Assembly (NCBI GenBank): GCA_003513495.1
Contig: DOPM01000060.1
Location: forward strand, 78,298-142,297
Source of the DNA: Desulfosporosinus sp.
GTDB taxonomy: Bacteria; Bacillota; Desulfitobacteriia; Desulfitobacteriales; Desulfitobacteriaceae
Direction: 5' to 3'
DNA: 64,000 nt
Notes under the pieces: generated by a model
What the model was told of the DNA's origin: nothing
Databases searched by the model: none
What the model saw: only the letters and a program-made list of their open reading frames with translations
Shown here: positions 16,982 to 25,696 of the stretch, one piece after another
Numbering within the stretch: the stretch's first letter is position 1
Layout: the number at the start of each line of letters is the position of its first letter
Translations under genes and position numbers: made by a program

Positions 16982-18583
16982 ATGCTTGCTGAAATCGTTC
17001 TTACCTCGCCAAACAAAGAAGTGACACAATTGGTAAAAAAGATTCGCAAGGAGCTAAATGTCAACGTTGCTATCGTTGAAACTTCATTTGACTCTGCTGT
17101 TAGCATGGTTAAGAGTATCTTATCCCAAGAACCTGACCGCATTAGAGTAATAGCCAGTGGTGGCGCTACTTTAGAACTGTTGAGACAAGAATTACCTTCT
17201 GTACACCTAGTCAGTATTCATCCGAATGAGTATGACATAGTCTTAGCTCTTGATCAGGCAAGGATGTTTGGTCAAGAAATTGCACTATTTCATGCAGGTT
17301 CTGAAAACTTGCCAGCGATCGAAAAGTTATGTAGAGTCCTCGGTCTTGAGGTACAAGTCTATGTGTATAATAGCTGGAAGGAACTAGAAGTGCAAGTTGT
17401 AAAAGCGCGTCGGAATGGTAGTAAAGTGGTGTTGGGAGTGGGTGAAAAGATCTTAGATTTAGTAAAAAAAGAAGGATTGCACTACATTCCCTTGACAGCG
17501 GGGGAGAACACCCTTAGAAATGCGCTGGAATGGGCAAAAGATATCGTAGAAGCTGAGAGTCGGGAGAAAAATAAGAGCAAGAAGGAATCTTCAACAAAGG
17601 GTTTGGTTGCTAAGTATTGTTTCAACGATATAATACATGTTAATAACAAAATGTCTTCCCTTATTAAAAAGGCAAAAAAGTTTGCCAGTACGGACTGTAC
17701 GGTGTTGATTCGAGGAGAGAGCGGTACAGGGAAAGAACTGCTTGCCCAAAGTATGCATAATGAGAATAAAATGAGATGCAAAGGACCTTTTGTTGCGGTA
17801 AACTGTGCTTCTTTAGATGATCATCTATTTAAAAGTGAACTTTTTGGTTATACGGAGGGGTCCTTTACAGGTGCCAGTAAAGGAGGAAAACCCGGTTTGT
17901 TCGAACTGGCTAATGGTGGTACCTTATTTTTAGATGAGATCGGTAAAATGAAGATGGAACAACAAGGTAACTTGTTGAGGGTGTTGCAGGAAAAAGAAGT
18001 TCGCCGGATCGGAAGTGATCGAATAATACCGGTGGATGTTCGAGTGATCGCGGCCTCTAATGAGGATTTGGAGAGTTTAATTAGTAAGGATTTATTTCGG
18101 GAAGATCTGTATTTTCGTTTAAACGTGTTAAAGTTAGAGGTGCCGACTCTTCGAGAGAGAAGAGAGGATATCCCTAGCCAGGTTGCGTACTTCTTGCATA
18201 AGTTTTCCGATAAGTATTCTAAGAAGATCTATAGCTTACCGACATTTGTTCTCAGGAAACTTTCAAATGTGGATTGGCCGGGAAATAGTAGGCAACTTGA
18301 GCATTTCTTAGAAAGATGTGTTGTCTTGGCCGATGATGAAAGTGATGTGCCGAGTATTGTCATGGAACTATTAGAAGAAGAATTCTTAGAAACTGCTTTT
18401 ATAGGTAGAAGTGAGGGTAAGCCTGCAGAGGGGCAAATCAGTGTATGTATAAGTACTTTAGCAGAAATGAATTCTGAAATCGTCCGCAGAATCAGTGCAA
18501 AAGCAAAATTAAGCAATAGTGAACTGGCCATGAAGCTTGGAATCAGCAGGCCTACCTTATCAAAAATGTTAAACTATAAATGA
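16982..18583 (+). CDS. PrpR-type sigma-54 transcription activator
   Basis: The 533-residue regulator has an N-terminal PrpR-like ligand domain (residues 1-190; SGGATLELL, GVGEKIL), a sigma-54 AAA+ domain (about 215-450) with Walker A GESGTGKE near 245, Walker B GGTLFLDEIG near 317 and the R-finger region, and a C-terminal helix-turn-helix (500-533). The sigma-54 contact loop reads GSFTGA rather than GAFTGA. PrpR-type domains sense organic acids or acyl-CoAs. It opens the CoA-linked degradation locus and is a strong candidate to act on the three -24/-12 promoters downstream. The ATG follows a GGGGGGAG site. Confidence 0.9.
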   Translation: MLAEIVLTSPNKEVTQLVKKIRKELNVNVAIVETSFDSAVSMVKSILSQEPDRIRVIASGGATLELLRQELPSVHLVSIHPNEYDIVLALDQARMFGQEIALFHAGSENLPAIEKLCRVLGLEVQVYVYNSWKELEVQVVKARRNGSKVVLGVGEKILDLVKKEGLHYIPLTAGENTLRNALEWAKDIVEAESREKNKSKKESSTKGLVAKYCFNDIIHVNNKMSSLIKKAKKFASTDCTVLIRGESGTGKELLAQSMHNENKMRCKGPFVAVNCASLDDHLFKSELFGYTEGSFTGASKGGKPGLFELANGGTLFLDEIGKMKMEQQGNLLRVLQEKEVRRIGSDRIIPVDVRVIAASNEDLESLISKDLFREDLYFRLNVLKLEVPTLRERREDIPSQVAYFLHKFSDKYSKKIYSLPTFVLRKLSNVDWPGNSRQLEHFLERCVVLADDESDVPSIVMELLEEEFLETAFIGRSEGKPAEGQISVCISTLAEMNSEIVRRISAKAKLSNSELAMKLGISRPTLSKMLNYK

Positions 18584-18654
18584 TCCCTCATGTGGTTCAA
18601 AACAGCATCTGGAGATGTAAATTATATCTTTCCAGGTGGATTATTAAAGTGGCT

Positions 18655-18697
18655 AAAGTGATTAGGGCAATTGAAGTTCAGTAGCCCTAATCACTTT
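18655..18697 (+). terminator. Terminator after the PrpR-type regulator
   Basis: A perfect 14-bp stem, AAAGTGATTAGGGC with its complement, and a 15-base loop lie 70 bases after the stop. A weaker CATCTGGA/TCCAGGTG hairpin precedes it at 18605-18640. Confidence 0.75.
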
Positions 18698-18745
18698 CGT
18701 TATCATTGTCAGAGTAGTCCAGGGGATGGTAAGTTGGTAAAAAAA

Positions 18746-18861
18746 TTTACAAGATGTGCAAGAATTTTTACAGTGAGTAATTGATTGTTTTAGCTATTAT
18801 CTTGTAATTAGGCGCAGCACGCTGTTTTTAGATATGAAGTTACTCTGGCATTGGATTTGCA
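18746..18861 (+). promoter_or_regulatory. Sigma-54 promoter 1 with tandem enhancer site (MFS gene)
   Basis: The -24/-12 element TGGCATTGGATTTGCA is at 18846-18861. Upstream, two TTTACA half-sites at 18746 and 18767 lie exactly 21 bases apart, the second inside AAGAATTTTTACA. From the end of the enhancer (18772) to the -24 GG is 75 bases. TTAACTGAA follows downstream of the promoter, as at the two sister promoters. A minimal ORF (ATG ATC TGA, 18912-18920) with its own AGGGGG site sits in the leader. Confidence 0.85.
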
Positions 18862-18983
18862 AGACAATAATTAACTGAAAAATAAAAACATTCAAACTAA
18901 AGGGGGATTATATGATCTGAATTAAATGACCCTATTTGCCAGAAGTCGTTTACTTTCTGATATTAGTAAAGGAGGAAAGAGAG

Positions 18984-20363
18984 ATGAATGATTTGAGTAC
19001 GGGTATAACTGGTGAACGTATACAGGTATCCTATCGTTTAGAGCGACTTCCAAGTTCTTCATACCATATTTTTTTAACTTTTTTATTGATCGTAGCATGG
19101 TTTATCGAATCCATTGACCTAGGTGGTATGGGGTACTTGTTACCTGTAATCGGAAAACATTTTGACCTCACAGCAAGTATGATGGGATTAGTTGCATCGA
19201 TGAGTTTTGCAGGGATGTTTATTGGCTCTATTCTTTCTGGAGGTTTGTCGGATAAGTTTGGGAGAAAGACAATGTTAATTGTGGCAATGGCATTTTGGGG
19301 AACTGCTGGCGCATTGCTATCTATTGCATGGTCTATTGAAAGTCTATTGGTTTTTCGTTTCTTTCTTGGAGTTGGACTAGGAGCCCAGGTTCCCATCGGA
19401 ATAACTATGTTAAGTGAATTGGTTCCCTCTCAGTCTAGAGGGAAATATCTCTCTCTTTATCAGGCCTTTCTTCCATTAGGAATTTCAACAGCAGGACTGT
19501 TAACGTATTTCTTACTGCCGAAATTTGGCTGGCAAGGAGTATTCTTGGTAGAAGCTTTGCCCGCTTTATGGTTTTTGGTTATTTGGAAGTATCTCCCTGA
19601 ATCTGCACGCTGGCTTGAGTCTAAAGGAAGACATATTGAAGCTGATCAAGTTGTTAGTAAAATGGAGGAAAAGGTTCAAAATAGTATTGGTAGAGTTTTA
19701 CCTCCAATTGATGGTGTGGCCCTCACTCAAAGAGGGGTAATTAGCGAAACCGCTTCGAGTAAAGAACCGAAAAAAGGTTTAAGTGAACTTATGACCAGGC
19801 ATTATACAATACGTCTAATAATGAGCGGAGTCCTTATGTTCACGACTATGGCTGCTTACTATGGATTGAGCATGTGGTTAAGTGCTCTGCTCGTAGCAAA
19901 AGGTTTTTCTGTTACTAAATCTATAGGTTTTGTATCATTAATAGCCCTTGGAGGTATACCTGCATTTTTAATGGTTACTTACCTGGTAGAGAAGATTGGG
20001 AGAAAAATGGCTTCGGTGTTCACGATTGTGGCAATGGCCCTCAGTGCATATGCCTATGGTTCGGCAACTACAGTTTTTTTTGTAATCATTTTGGGGTTAA
20101 TTTATCAGTTTTTTCAATGTGGCATGACCATGGTTAACAATGTCTATATACCAGAATTATGGCCTACTCGGGCACGAGGAACCGGAACAGGATTTGCCTA
20201 TGGAATTGGTCGGGTCGGAGCTTTTCTTGGTCCCATGGCATTAGGTGTTATCATGGGTGAGTATGGACCTCAGGCTGTGTTCATTTGTAGTTCTGGACTC
20301 TTGTTATTTGGTGCTTTTGTAGTATTGATACTAGGACCTGAGACAAAAGGTAAAATATTTTAG
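18984..20363 (+). CDS. MFS transporter (organic acid/aromatic acid type)
   Basis: A 460-residue, 12-segment major facilitator with the signature DKFGRK between segments 2 and 3, LPESARW before the central loop and EKIGRK in the second half. It resembles the AAHS/sugar-porter-like carriers that import aromatic or short-chain acids. The frame is open from 18936, but the ATG at 18984 has GGAGG 10 bases upstream. It is the first gene behind sigma-54 promoter 1, so it likely imports the substrate that the downstream CoA enzymes degrade. Confidence 0.88.
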   Translation: MNDLSTGITGERIQVSYRLERLPSSSYHIFLTFLLIVAWFIESIDLGGMGYLLPVIGKHFDLTASMMGLVASMSFAGMFIGSILSGGLSDKFGRKTMLIVAMAFWGTAGALLSIAWSIESLLVFRFFLGVGLGAQVPIGITMLSELVPSQSRGKYLSLYQAFLPLGISTAGLLTYFLLPKFGWQGVFLVEALPALWFLVIWKYLPESARWLESKGRHIEADQVVSKMEEKVQNSIGRVLPPIDGVALTQRGVISETASSKEPKKGLSELMTRHYTIRLIMSGVLMFTTMAAYYGLSMWLSALLVAKGFSVTKSIGFVSLIALGGIPAFLMVTYLVEKIGRKMASVFTIVAMALSAYAYGSATTVFFVIILGLIYQFFQCGMTMVNNVYIPELWPTRARGTGTGFAYGIGRVGAFLGPMALGVIMGEYGPQAVFICSSGLLLFGAFVVLILGPETKGKIF

Positions 20364-20407
20364 ACAGAGAACGAGACTGTAAGTCGTTACAGTCTCGTTC
20401 TCTGTCT
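20362..20407 (+). terminator. Long perfect hairpin overlapping the MFS stop codon
   Basis: A perfect 21-bp stem (left arm 20362-20382, right arm 20387-20407) with a 4-base loop begins within the stop codon. Only a weak T tail follows. Confidence 0.75.
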
Positions 20408-20459
20408 GTTTGCCTAGACAAAATGTTAGCTCAAAAGTTAAATTATTTCGTTAAAATTC

Positions 20460-20574
20460 TTTACAAGAGGGGAAAGAATATTTACATTCTAAGATCGTTT
20501 TGTTGATGTTGAATCGTGGATTTGTTGCCACAAGAGGCTTTGAGAAGCGAGAGTTATCTGGCATGGTAATTGCA
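20460..20574 (+). promoter_or_regulatory. Sigma-54 promoter 2 with tandem enhancer site (CoA-transferase operon)
   Basis: TGGCATGGTAATTGCA at 20559-20574 is a near-consensus -24/-12 element. TTTACA half-sites at 20460 and 20481 are 21 bases apart with AAGAAT between them, and the enhancer ends 74 bases before the -24 GG. AATTAACTGAA follows. The leader then carries two short ORFs with ribosome sites, 20631-20645 (4 codons) and 20678-20707 (MEECRHFGK), before the CoA-transferase gene. Confidence 0.85.
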
Positions 20575-20750
20575 GATATAGTAATTAACTGAATAGTCAA
20601 ATATTTACTTGTTTTAAAGAAGGGGGATGTATGAACGAGTTATAAAGAAGTAGCTGCTCTTGAGAGAGGTTAGCACCATGGAAGAGTGCCGCCACTTCGG
20701 CAAGTGAATCTCTTATTATACTAAAATACGGAAAGGGGATTAAAAAACAT

Positions 20751-22034
20751 ATGAGTAGATGGGAAGAAATCGAACGTATTCCAGCGCCAGCTTTGATGCC
20801 AAAGTACGGGCCACTTACGGGAATGAGAGTTCTGATGACAGGAAGTATCGTTGCGGCTCCATTTGCGTCATCTATGCTTGCGGAATATGGAGCGGAGGTC
20901 ATTCATGTTGAGAGACCAAACGTTGGGGACCCCTACCGCTTTCAGGCTCCGGAGGTTGTTCGTGGAGACAGGAAAATTAGTGCTGGTTGGATTCAGGAGG
21001 GAAGGAATAAACTGAGCTTAACCCTTGAAATAAACCTTAAAATCCCAGAGTCTAAAGAGATCTTTCTTTCCCTGATCAAGAATTGTGATGTTTGGGTGGA
21101 GAATATGGTTTGGACTGAGAAGTTGGGAATCACTGAAGAGCTGTTGTTAGAAATTAACCCAAAGCTGGTGATTGCTCACATCAGCGGATTTGGTAGGCCA
21201 CAGTTCGGCGGTGTTCCCTCGGAGTGTGACCGTCCTTCCTACGATCCTATTGGGCAAGCAGAAGGCGGCTATATGTTCCTTAATGGTTTCCCCGAGCCTT
21301 CCCCACCATCTCACGCGGCAACATTTATAAATGATTATTTGACTGCTATGTTCACAGTCAACGGAATTCTGATGGCGTACCATTACGCTCAAAAGACAGG
21401 CCAGGGTCAAGCAATTGACATCGCTCAGATTGAGGCTATGAGTAAATGTCTTAATGACACCTTCGTACAGTATTTTATGTTAGACAAAATTAGGGAAAGA
21501 AAAGGCAATAAGGTAGCTATCTTTCAACCAGGAAACGTGTTTAAAACAAAAGACGGCAAGTATTTAAACATTGGCGCCTTTGGTCCGGCAGTTTACTATC
21601 GGTTCATTAAAGCTTTAAATCTAGATCCAAACGTGTACACCTATGAAGCAGCAGGCTGTTCGGCGGAAGCGATAAACTCTAAACTTGGCCTTGAACTTGA
21701 TCGGATTGCTACGGAATGGGTAGCAGCCCGCGATGCAGAAGAGAGCCTGCGGCACTTGTTGAGTTTAAAAGTACCCAGTGGGATAGTAAGAACCTCGGCT
21801 GATTTGGCCGCCAGTGAGCACTACCAGAAGAGAGGGAATTTTATTGAGTACAAAGATGAGACTCTTGGGGAAACAGTGAGAGCCTTTGGGTTCTGCCCAA
21901 AGATGAGCGAGACTCCTGCTCAAGTATGGCGTGGAGCTCCATCTCTCGGTCAAGATACGGATATTATTCTCCATACACTCCTTGGTTACAAGGATCATGA
22001 AATTGCAAATTTTAAGGAAAAAGGAATTATATAG
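20751..22034 (+). CDS. Class III CoA-transferase (CaiB/BaiF family)
   Basis: This 427-residue enzyme should transfer CoA between acyl-CoA and a free acid. The N-terminal half shows the family pattern MPKYGPLTGMRVL, LAEYGAEVIHVE and IAHISGFG. The likely catalytic Asp is in FINDYL near residue 195. The C-terminal block PAQVWRGAPSLGQDT closely resembles CaiB, the carnitine/gamma-butyrobetaine CoA-transferase, and CaiB is the nearest named homologue I can suggest. It starts the second sigma-54 operon and would activate the imported acid. The ATG follows AAAGGGGATT. Confidence 0.88.
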   Translation: MSRWEEIERIPAPALMPKYGPLTGMRVLMTGSIVAAPFASSMLAEYGAEVIHVERPNVGDPYRFQAPEVVRGDRKISAGWIQEGRNKLSLTLEINLKIPESKEIFLSLIKNCDVWVENMVWTEKLGITEELLLEINPKLVIAHISGFGRPQFGGVPSECDRPSYDPIGQAEGGYMFLNGFPEPSPPSHAATFINDYLTAMFTVNGILMAYHYAQKTGQGQAIDIAQIEAMSKCLNDTFVQYFMLDKIRERKGNKVAIFQPGNVFKTKDGKYLNIGAFGPAVYYRFIKALNLDPNVYTYEAAGCSAEAINSKLGLELDRIATEWVAARDAEESLRHLLSLKVPSGIVRTSADLAASEHYQKRGNFIEYKDETLGETVRAFGFCPKMSETPAQVWRGAPSLGQDTDIILHTLLGYKDHEIANFKEKGII

Positions 22035-22133
22035 AAAGATCACTTTCTTAGTGATATTAAATACCAAGCAAAATTACACTGGCTCGTTGCCGGAGTGGAT
22101 CAGGAAGAGAAACTATAAGGGAGGCGATATTGC

Positions 22134-23477
22134 ATGAGTAAGGTTAATATTTCTGAAGTTGTCGATGAACTAGGCATTTCGAAATACACCATGAAAATAT
22201 ACCTTTTAATCGGGCTGGCGCTTATTTTTGCTGGGTATAACTATATGATTGTGGCCTATACAATGCCACAGCTGGCAAAGGAATGGGCACTCACCAAGAT
22301 TCAAACTGGAAGTCTTTCTTCGTGGAGTATTCTGGGCTTATTGATTGGAGGACTTAGTGCAGGGGTCATTTCGGATAAACTCGGAAGAAAAAAAGCGTTT
22401 GCTTTCTTTGTCTTTTTGTTTTCAATCCTAACGTTTCCGGTTTATTATGTGCAGAGTTTTGAATCCTTTGCTATTCTTAGAATCTTAGGTGGAATTGGAT
22501 TTGGAGGGTGCATTCCTATTGCCGTAACAATGATGTCCGAAAGTTCACCAACCAAAAATCGTGGTTTTTTTTCCGCATCTATTATGGCCTATTATGTCAT
22601 AGGCTGGGTGGTGGCAGGTATTGTCGCTATTTATGTAGTTCCTATTTATGGGTGGCGAGTTTGTTATCTTTTCGGAGGCTTACCTGCAATATTCGCGTTT
22701 ATCCTTCTGGCTACACTCCCAGAATCAACACATTGGCTTTTAGGAAAAGGGCGAGAAAAAGAAGCGATAGAATTAATTAAACGAATGGAGATATCAGCTA
22801 AGGGTCAAGCGCGCGAGTGGGTTTCTGGTACTCTAATTGCACCACTTCCTCCTAAGAATGTTGGAGTAAGTGCTCTCTTTTCACCACAGTTTCGTAAAGC
22901 CACCATGGCCCTTTGGGTGATATATTTCATGGGATCCGTGGTTATTTATGGTATCAATGGCTGGTTACCTACCCTACTTGTCGGAAAAGGCTATGGCTTA
23001 GTTAAAGGTTATTCCTTCGCAGTACTTCAAAATGTTTTTGGAGCACTGGGGAGTATCACCACTGGTTATGTGGCAGATATCATTGGTCGCCGAACAAATG
23101 TAATCTTCGGTTGGATCTTTACAGCGGTTGCTATTCTACTGCTAGGAATTGCTTCAAACCAATGGCAAGTCGTCATTTTTGGTATGTTAGTGGGCATGGC
23201 AATGAACTGGGGGTTAAGTGGTACCCAACCCCTCCTTGCCGAAGGTTACCCCACTGAATTTAGAAATACCGGCGTTTCTTCTGCTCAGGCCTTTGGACGG
23301 GTAGGTGGCTTTATTGGTCCCATAGCTGCTGGATTTGTTCAACAAATAGGTGTTGGTTTTACGGGCTTATTTATCTTCTTTGCAATACCAGCAGTGATCG
23401 GTGCGTTTGTAGCATTTTTCTTCATCGATGAAACGAGAGGTAAAAGCATTGAAAGTATTGGTAGAGTTAAGGCTTAG
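22134..23477 (+). CDS. MFS transporter
   Basis: This 447-residue, 12-segment carrier has SDKLGRKK in the 2-3 loop, LPESTHW before the central loop and ADIIGRR in the second half. It is related to the MFS protein at 18984 but clearly distinct. The ATG lies behind GGGAGGCG. It is between the CoA-transferase and acyl-CoA dehydrogenase genes, 100 and 53 bases away, so it belongs to the same operon and probably imports a related acid. Confidence 0.88.
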   Translation: MSKVNISEVVDELGISKYTMKIYLLIGLALIFAGYNYMIVAYTMPQLAKEWALTKIQTGSLSSWSILGLLIGGLSAGVISDKLGRKKAFAFFVFLFSILTFPVYYVQSFESFAILRILGGIGFGGCIPIAVTMMSESSPTKNRGFFSASIMAYYVIGWVVAGIVAIYVVPIYGWRVCYLFGGLPAIFAFILLATLPESTHWLLGKGREKEAIELIKRMEISAKGQAREWVSGTLIAPLPPKNVGVSALFSPQFRKATMALWVIYFMGSVVIYGINGWLPTLLVGKGYGLVKGYSFAVLQNVFGALGSITTGYVADIIGRRTNVIFGWIFTAVAILLLGIASNQWQVVIFGMLVGMAMNWGLSGTQPLLAEGYPTEFRNTGVSSAQAFGRVGGFIGPIAAGFVQQIGVGFTGLFIFFAIPAVIGAFVAFFFIDETRGKSIESIGRVKA

Positions 23478-23530
23478 TACTTGCAGTGCTGTAAGTGGAA
23501 CTTTAAACGAAATAAGCTAGGAAAGTGAGC

Positions 23531-25294
23531 GTGAAACTAATGAGTAACTTACCAGAAGGAGGAAGTTTTCTCTTCGAACAAACTAATCCACAAGATATTT
23601 TTACCCCGGAGGATTTTACCCTAGAACACAAAATGATTTACCGTACAGCTGCGGGGTTTGTAACTGATAGGGTTCTAAGCAGAATGGATGAGCTGGAAGC
23701 CAAGAAAGATGGTCTGATCAGAGAGCTTCTGGAGGCAGCCGGGGAATTGGGTCTTAACGGCGCCGATATTTCGGAAGACTATGGCGGTATGGAGATGGAT
23801 AAAATTAGCACCACAATTATTGCTGAGTGTATGGGGAGGTCTGGTTCCTTTGCTATGACCCAGGGGGGACAGACCGGCATCGGCAGTATGCCTATCGTTA
23901 TGTTTGGAACTCATGAACAGAAGAAAAAGTACCTGCCGGGAATAGCCACCGGCAAAAAAGTTGGAGCCTATGCCTTGACTGAACCAGGAGCAGGGTCAGA
24001 CGCCATGTCTGTTAAGACTAGGGCAGATTTAAGTCCCGATGGCAAATATTACATTCTAAATGGAACAAAGCAATTTATAACTAACTCCGCAATGGCAGAT
24101 ATATTTATAGTTTACGCCAAAATAGACGGAGATAAATTCACTGCTTTTATCGTAGATGGTGACTCTGAGGGTCTTTCTACTGGGGCGGAAGAAAAGAAAA
24201 TGGGAATTAAAGGATCTTCTACCAGATCAGTAATCTTTGAGGATGTCAAAGTGCCTGTTGAAAACCTGTTATTTGAAATCGGGCGAGGACATGTTGTTGC
24301 TTTTAATATACTGAATTTAGGTCGCTATAAACTAGCCGCAAATTCAGTGGGTAATGCTAAGTTTGCCTTGGAATTAGCAGCCACTTATGCCAATGAGCGC
24401 AAGCAGTTTGGCACCCCAATTGCAGATTTCGGTCTGATTAAGGAGAAATTAGCCGAAATGGCTATTAAAATCTATGTGACTGAGAGTATGGTCTACCGCA
24501 CAGGGGGCCTCTTAGAAAACATGATGGACAGTCTGGATACCTCAGGTGCTGATGGTGGTCAAGTAGCTGCCAAGGGTATAGAGGAATATGCTCTGGAATG
24601 CTCAATGAACAAGGTTTTTGCCACGGAAGCACTGGCCTATGTTGTCGACGAAGGGGTTCAGATCCATGGAGGGTATGGGTTTAGTTCGGAATACACCATA
24701 GAAAGACTATATAGGGATGCTCGAATTTATCGAATTTTTGAAGGGACGAATGAGATTAATAGAACCATAATCCCCCTTACCTTGATGAGACGTGCGGCCA
24801 AAGGGGATTTACCGCTTCAGGAATCTATTGCAAAGCTTAAGGATGAAATCTCAGCGGGGAGTATAAACAGAGATGGGGAAGCTGGATTAGTACAGGCAGC
24901 AAAGGATATTTTTCTCTTGACCTTATCAGCTAGTATTGATAAATATGGTAATAGTATCCAGAAACAGCAAGAGATTATTGGCAGGTTGGCAGATTTAGCT
25001 ATGCAAAGTTTTGCGATGGAGAGCGCATGGCTTAGGGCCCAAAAGGCTGTGGTGAATCAAGGCGAGAGTAATGCAAAACTTAAGCTTCATATGGCAACGG
25101 CTTATATTTATTCAACGATTGGTCTCTTAGTATATACAGCCAAAGAACTTTTGGCAGCGTTAGCAGAAGGTGAGGAATTAGCAAAGTTGCTGGAGTATCT
25201 AGAGAGGCTAAGCAATTATACTTCCCGGAACACTATCGCTCTAAGACAGGGGATTGCTGCAGCTATTTCGGAAGACGGTAAATATATTGTGTAA
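23531..25294 (+). CDS. Acyl-CoA dehydrogenase with C-terminal extension
   Basis: The FAD enzyme of about 587 residues oxidises an acyl-CoA to the enoyl-CoA. Visible are the FAD/substrate motif YALTEPGAGSDA, KQFITNS, the IHGGYGFSSEY block and the catalytic Glu in YRIFEGTNEIN near residue 403. About 170 residues beyond the usual 380-400 form a helical C-terminal domain, as in long-form bacterial acyl-CoA dehydrogenases. Starts at GTG 23525, GTG 23531 and ATG 23540 are all in frame; spacing from AGGAAAG favours 23531. It is the last gene of the sigma-54 promoter 2 operon. Confidence 0.88.
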   Translation: MKLMSNLPEGGSFLFEQTNPQDIFTPEDFTLEHKMIYRTAAGFVTDRVLSRMDELEAKKDGLIRELLEAAGELGLNGADISEDYGGMEMDKISTTIIAECMGRSGSFAMTQGGQTGIGSMPIVMFGTHEQKKKYLPGIATGKKVGAYALTEPGAGSDAMSVKTRADLSPDGKYYILNGTKQFITNSAMADIFIVYAKIDGDKFTAFIVDGDSEGLSTGAEEKKMGIKGSSTRSVIFEDVKVPVENLLFEIGRGHVVAFNILNLGRYKLAANSVGNAKFALELAATYANERKQFGTPIADFGLIKEKLAEMAIKIYVTESMVYRTGGLLENMMDSLDTSGADGGQVAAKGIEEYALECSMNKVFATEALAYVVDEGVQIHGGYGFSSEYTIERLYRDARIYRIFEGTNEINRTIIPLTLMRRAAKGDLPLQESIAKLKDEISAGSINRDGEAGLVQAAKDIFLLTLSASIDKYGNSIQKQQEIIGRLADLAMQSFAMESAWLRAQKAVVNQGESNAKLKLHMATAYIYSTIGLLVYTAKELLAALAEGEELAKLLEYLERLSNYTSRNTIALRQGIAAAISEDGKYIV

Positions 25295-25363
25295 AGTCAT
25301 TGTGAGGCTACAGAGATTTTTGCAGCCTAGTTTAGCCCGGGATGCACATAAGGGTCAAATTTT

Positions 25364-25478
25364 TTTACAAAATAGGAAAGAATTTTTACAAAGCTTTTTA
25401 GGGATAAGAACTGATATTTTCTCTTTGCTAGGTGCCCCAAGGCTTTAGATGTTTTAGAGAGTTGGCATAGAAGTTGCA
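25364..25478 (+). promoter_or_regulatory. Sigma-54 promoter 3 with tandem enhancer site (beta-oxidation operon)
   Basis: TGGCATAGAAGTTGCA at 25463-25478 is the -24/-12 element. TTTACA half-sites at 25364 and 25385 are 21 bases apart with GGAAAGAAT between them, and the enhancer ends 74 bases before the -24 GG. TTAACTGAA follows immediately. A 5-codon ORF (25605-25619) behind AGGAGA sits in the leader. Confidence 0.85.
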
Positions 25479-25618
25479 ATAGTTAACTGAAAATTAAAAT
25501 ATTTATGAATTCGTGCCTTAGATAATAAAATTCGAAGGGAGGAGGTAAACCATAGCTGTTTCCGAGATGTGAAAAGTCTTAACCTATCGAGGAGAACCTA
25601 AAAAATGATTTGCGTTTG

Positions 25619-25656
25619 ACTCACTAGTGAGCTCGCATACTGATTCACTAGTGAGT
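25619..25656. promoter_or_regulatory. Double palindrome in the hbd leader, probable operator or hairpin
   Basis: ACTCACTAGTGA (25619-25630) and TCACTAGTGAGT (25645-25656) are reverse complements of each other. Each also contains the palindrome TCACTAGTGA. As DNA this suits two dimer sites 26 bases apart; as RNA it folds into a 12-bp hairpin just before the ribosome site of the dehydrogenase gene. The binding protein is unknown. Confidence 0.55.
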
Positions 25657-25696
25657 AAGAAATTATTAAGTTCACAAAAAAGAGGAGGTCTAGAAA

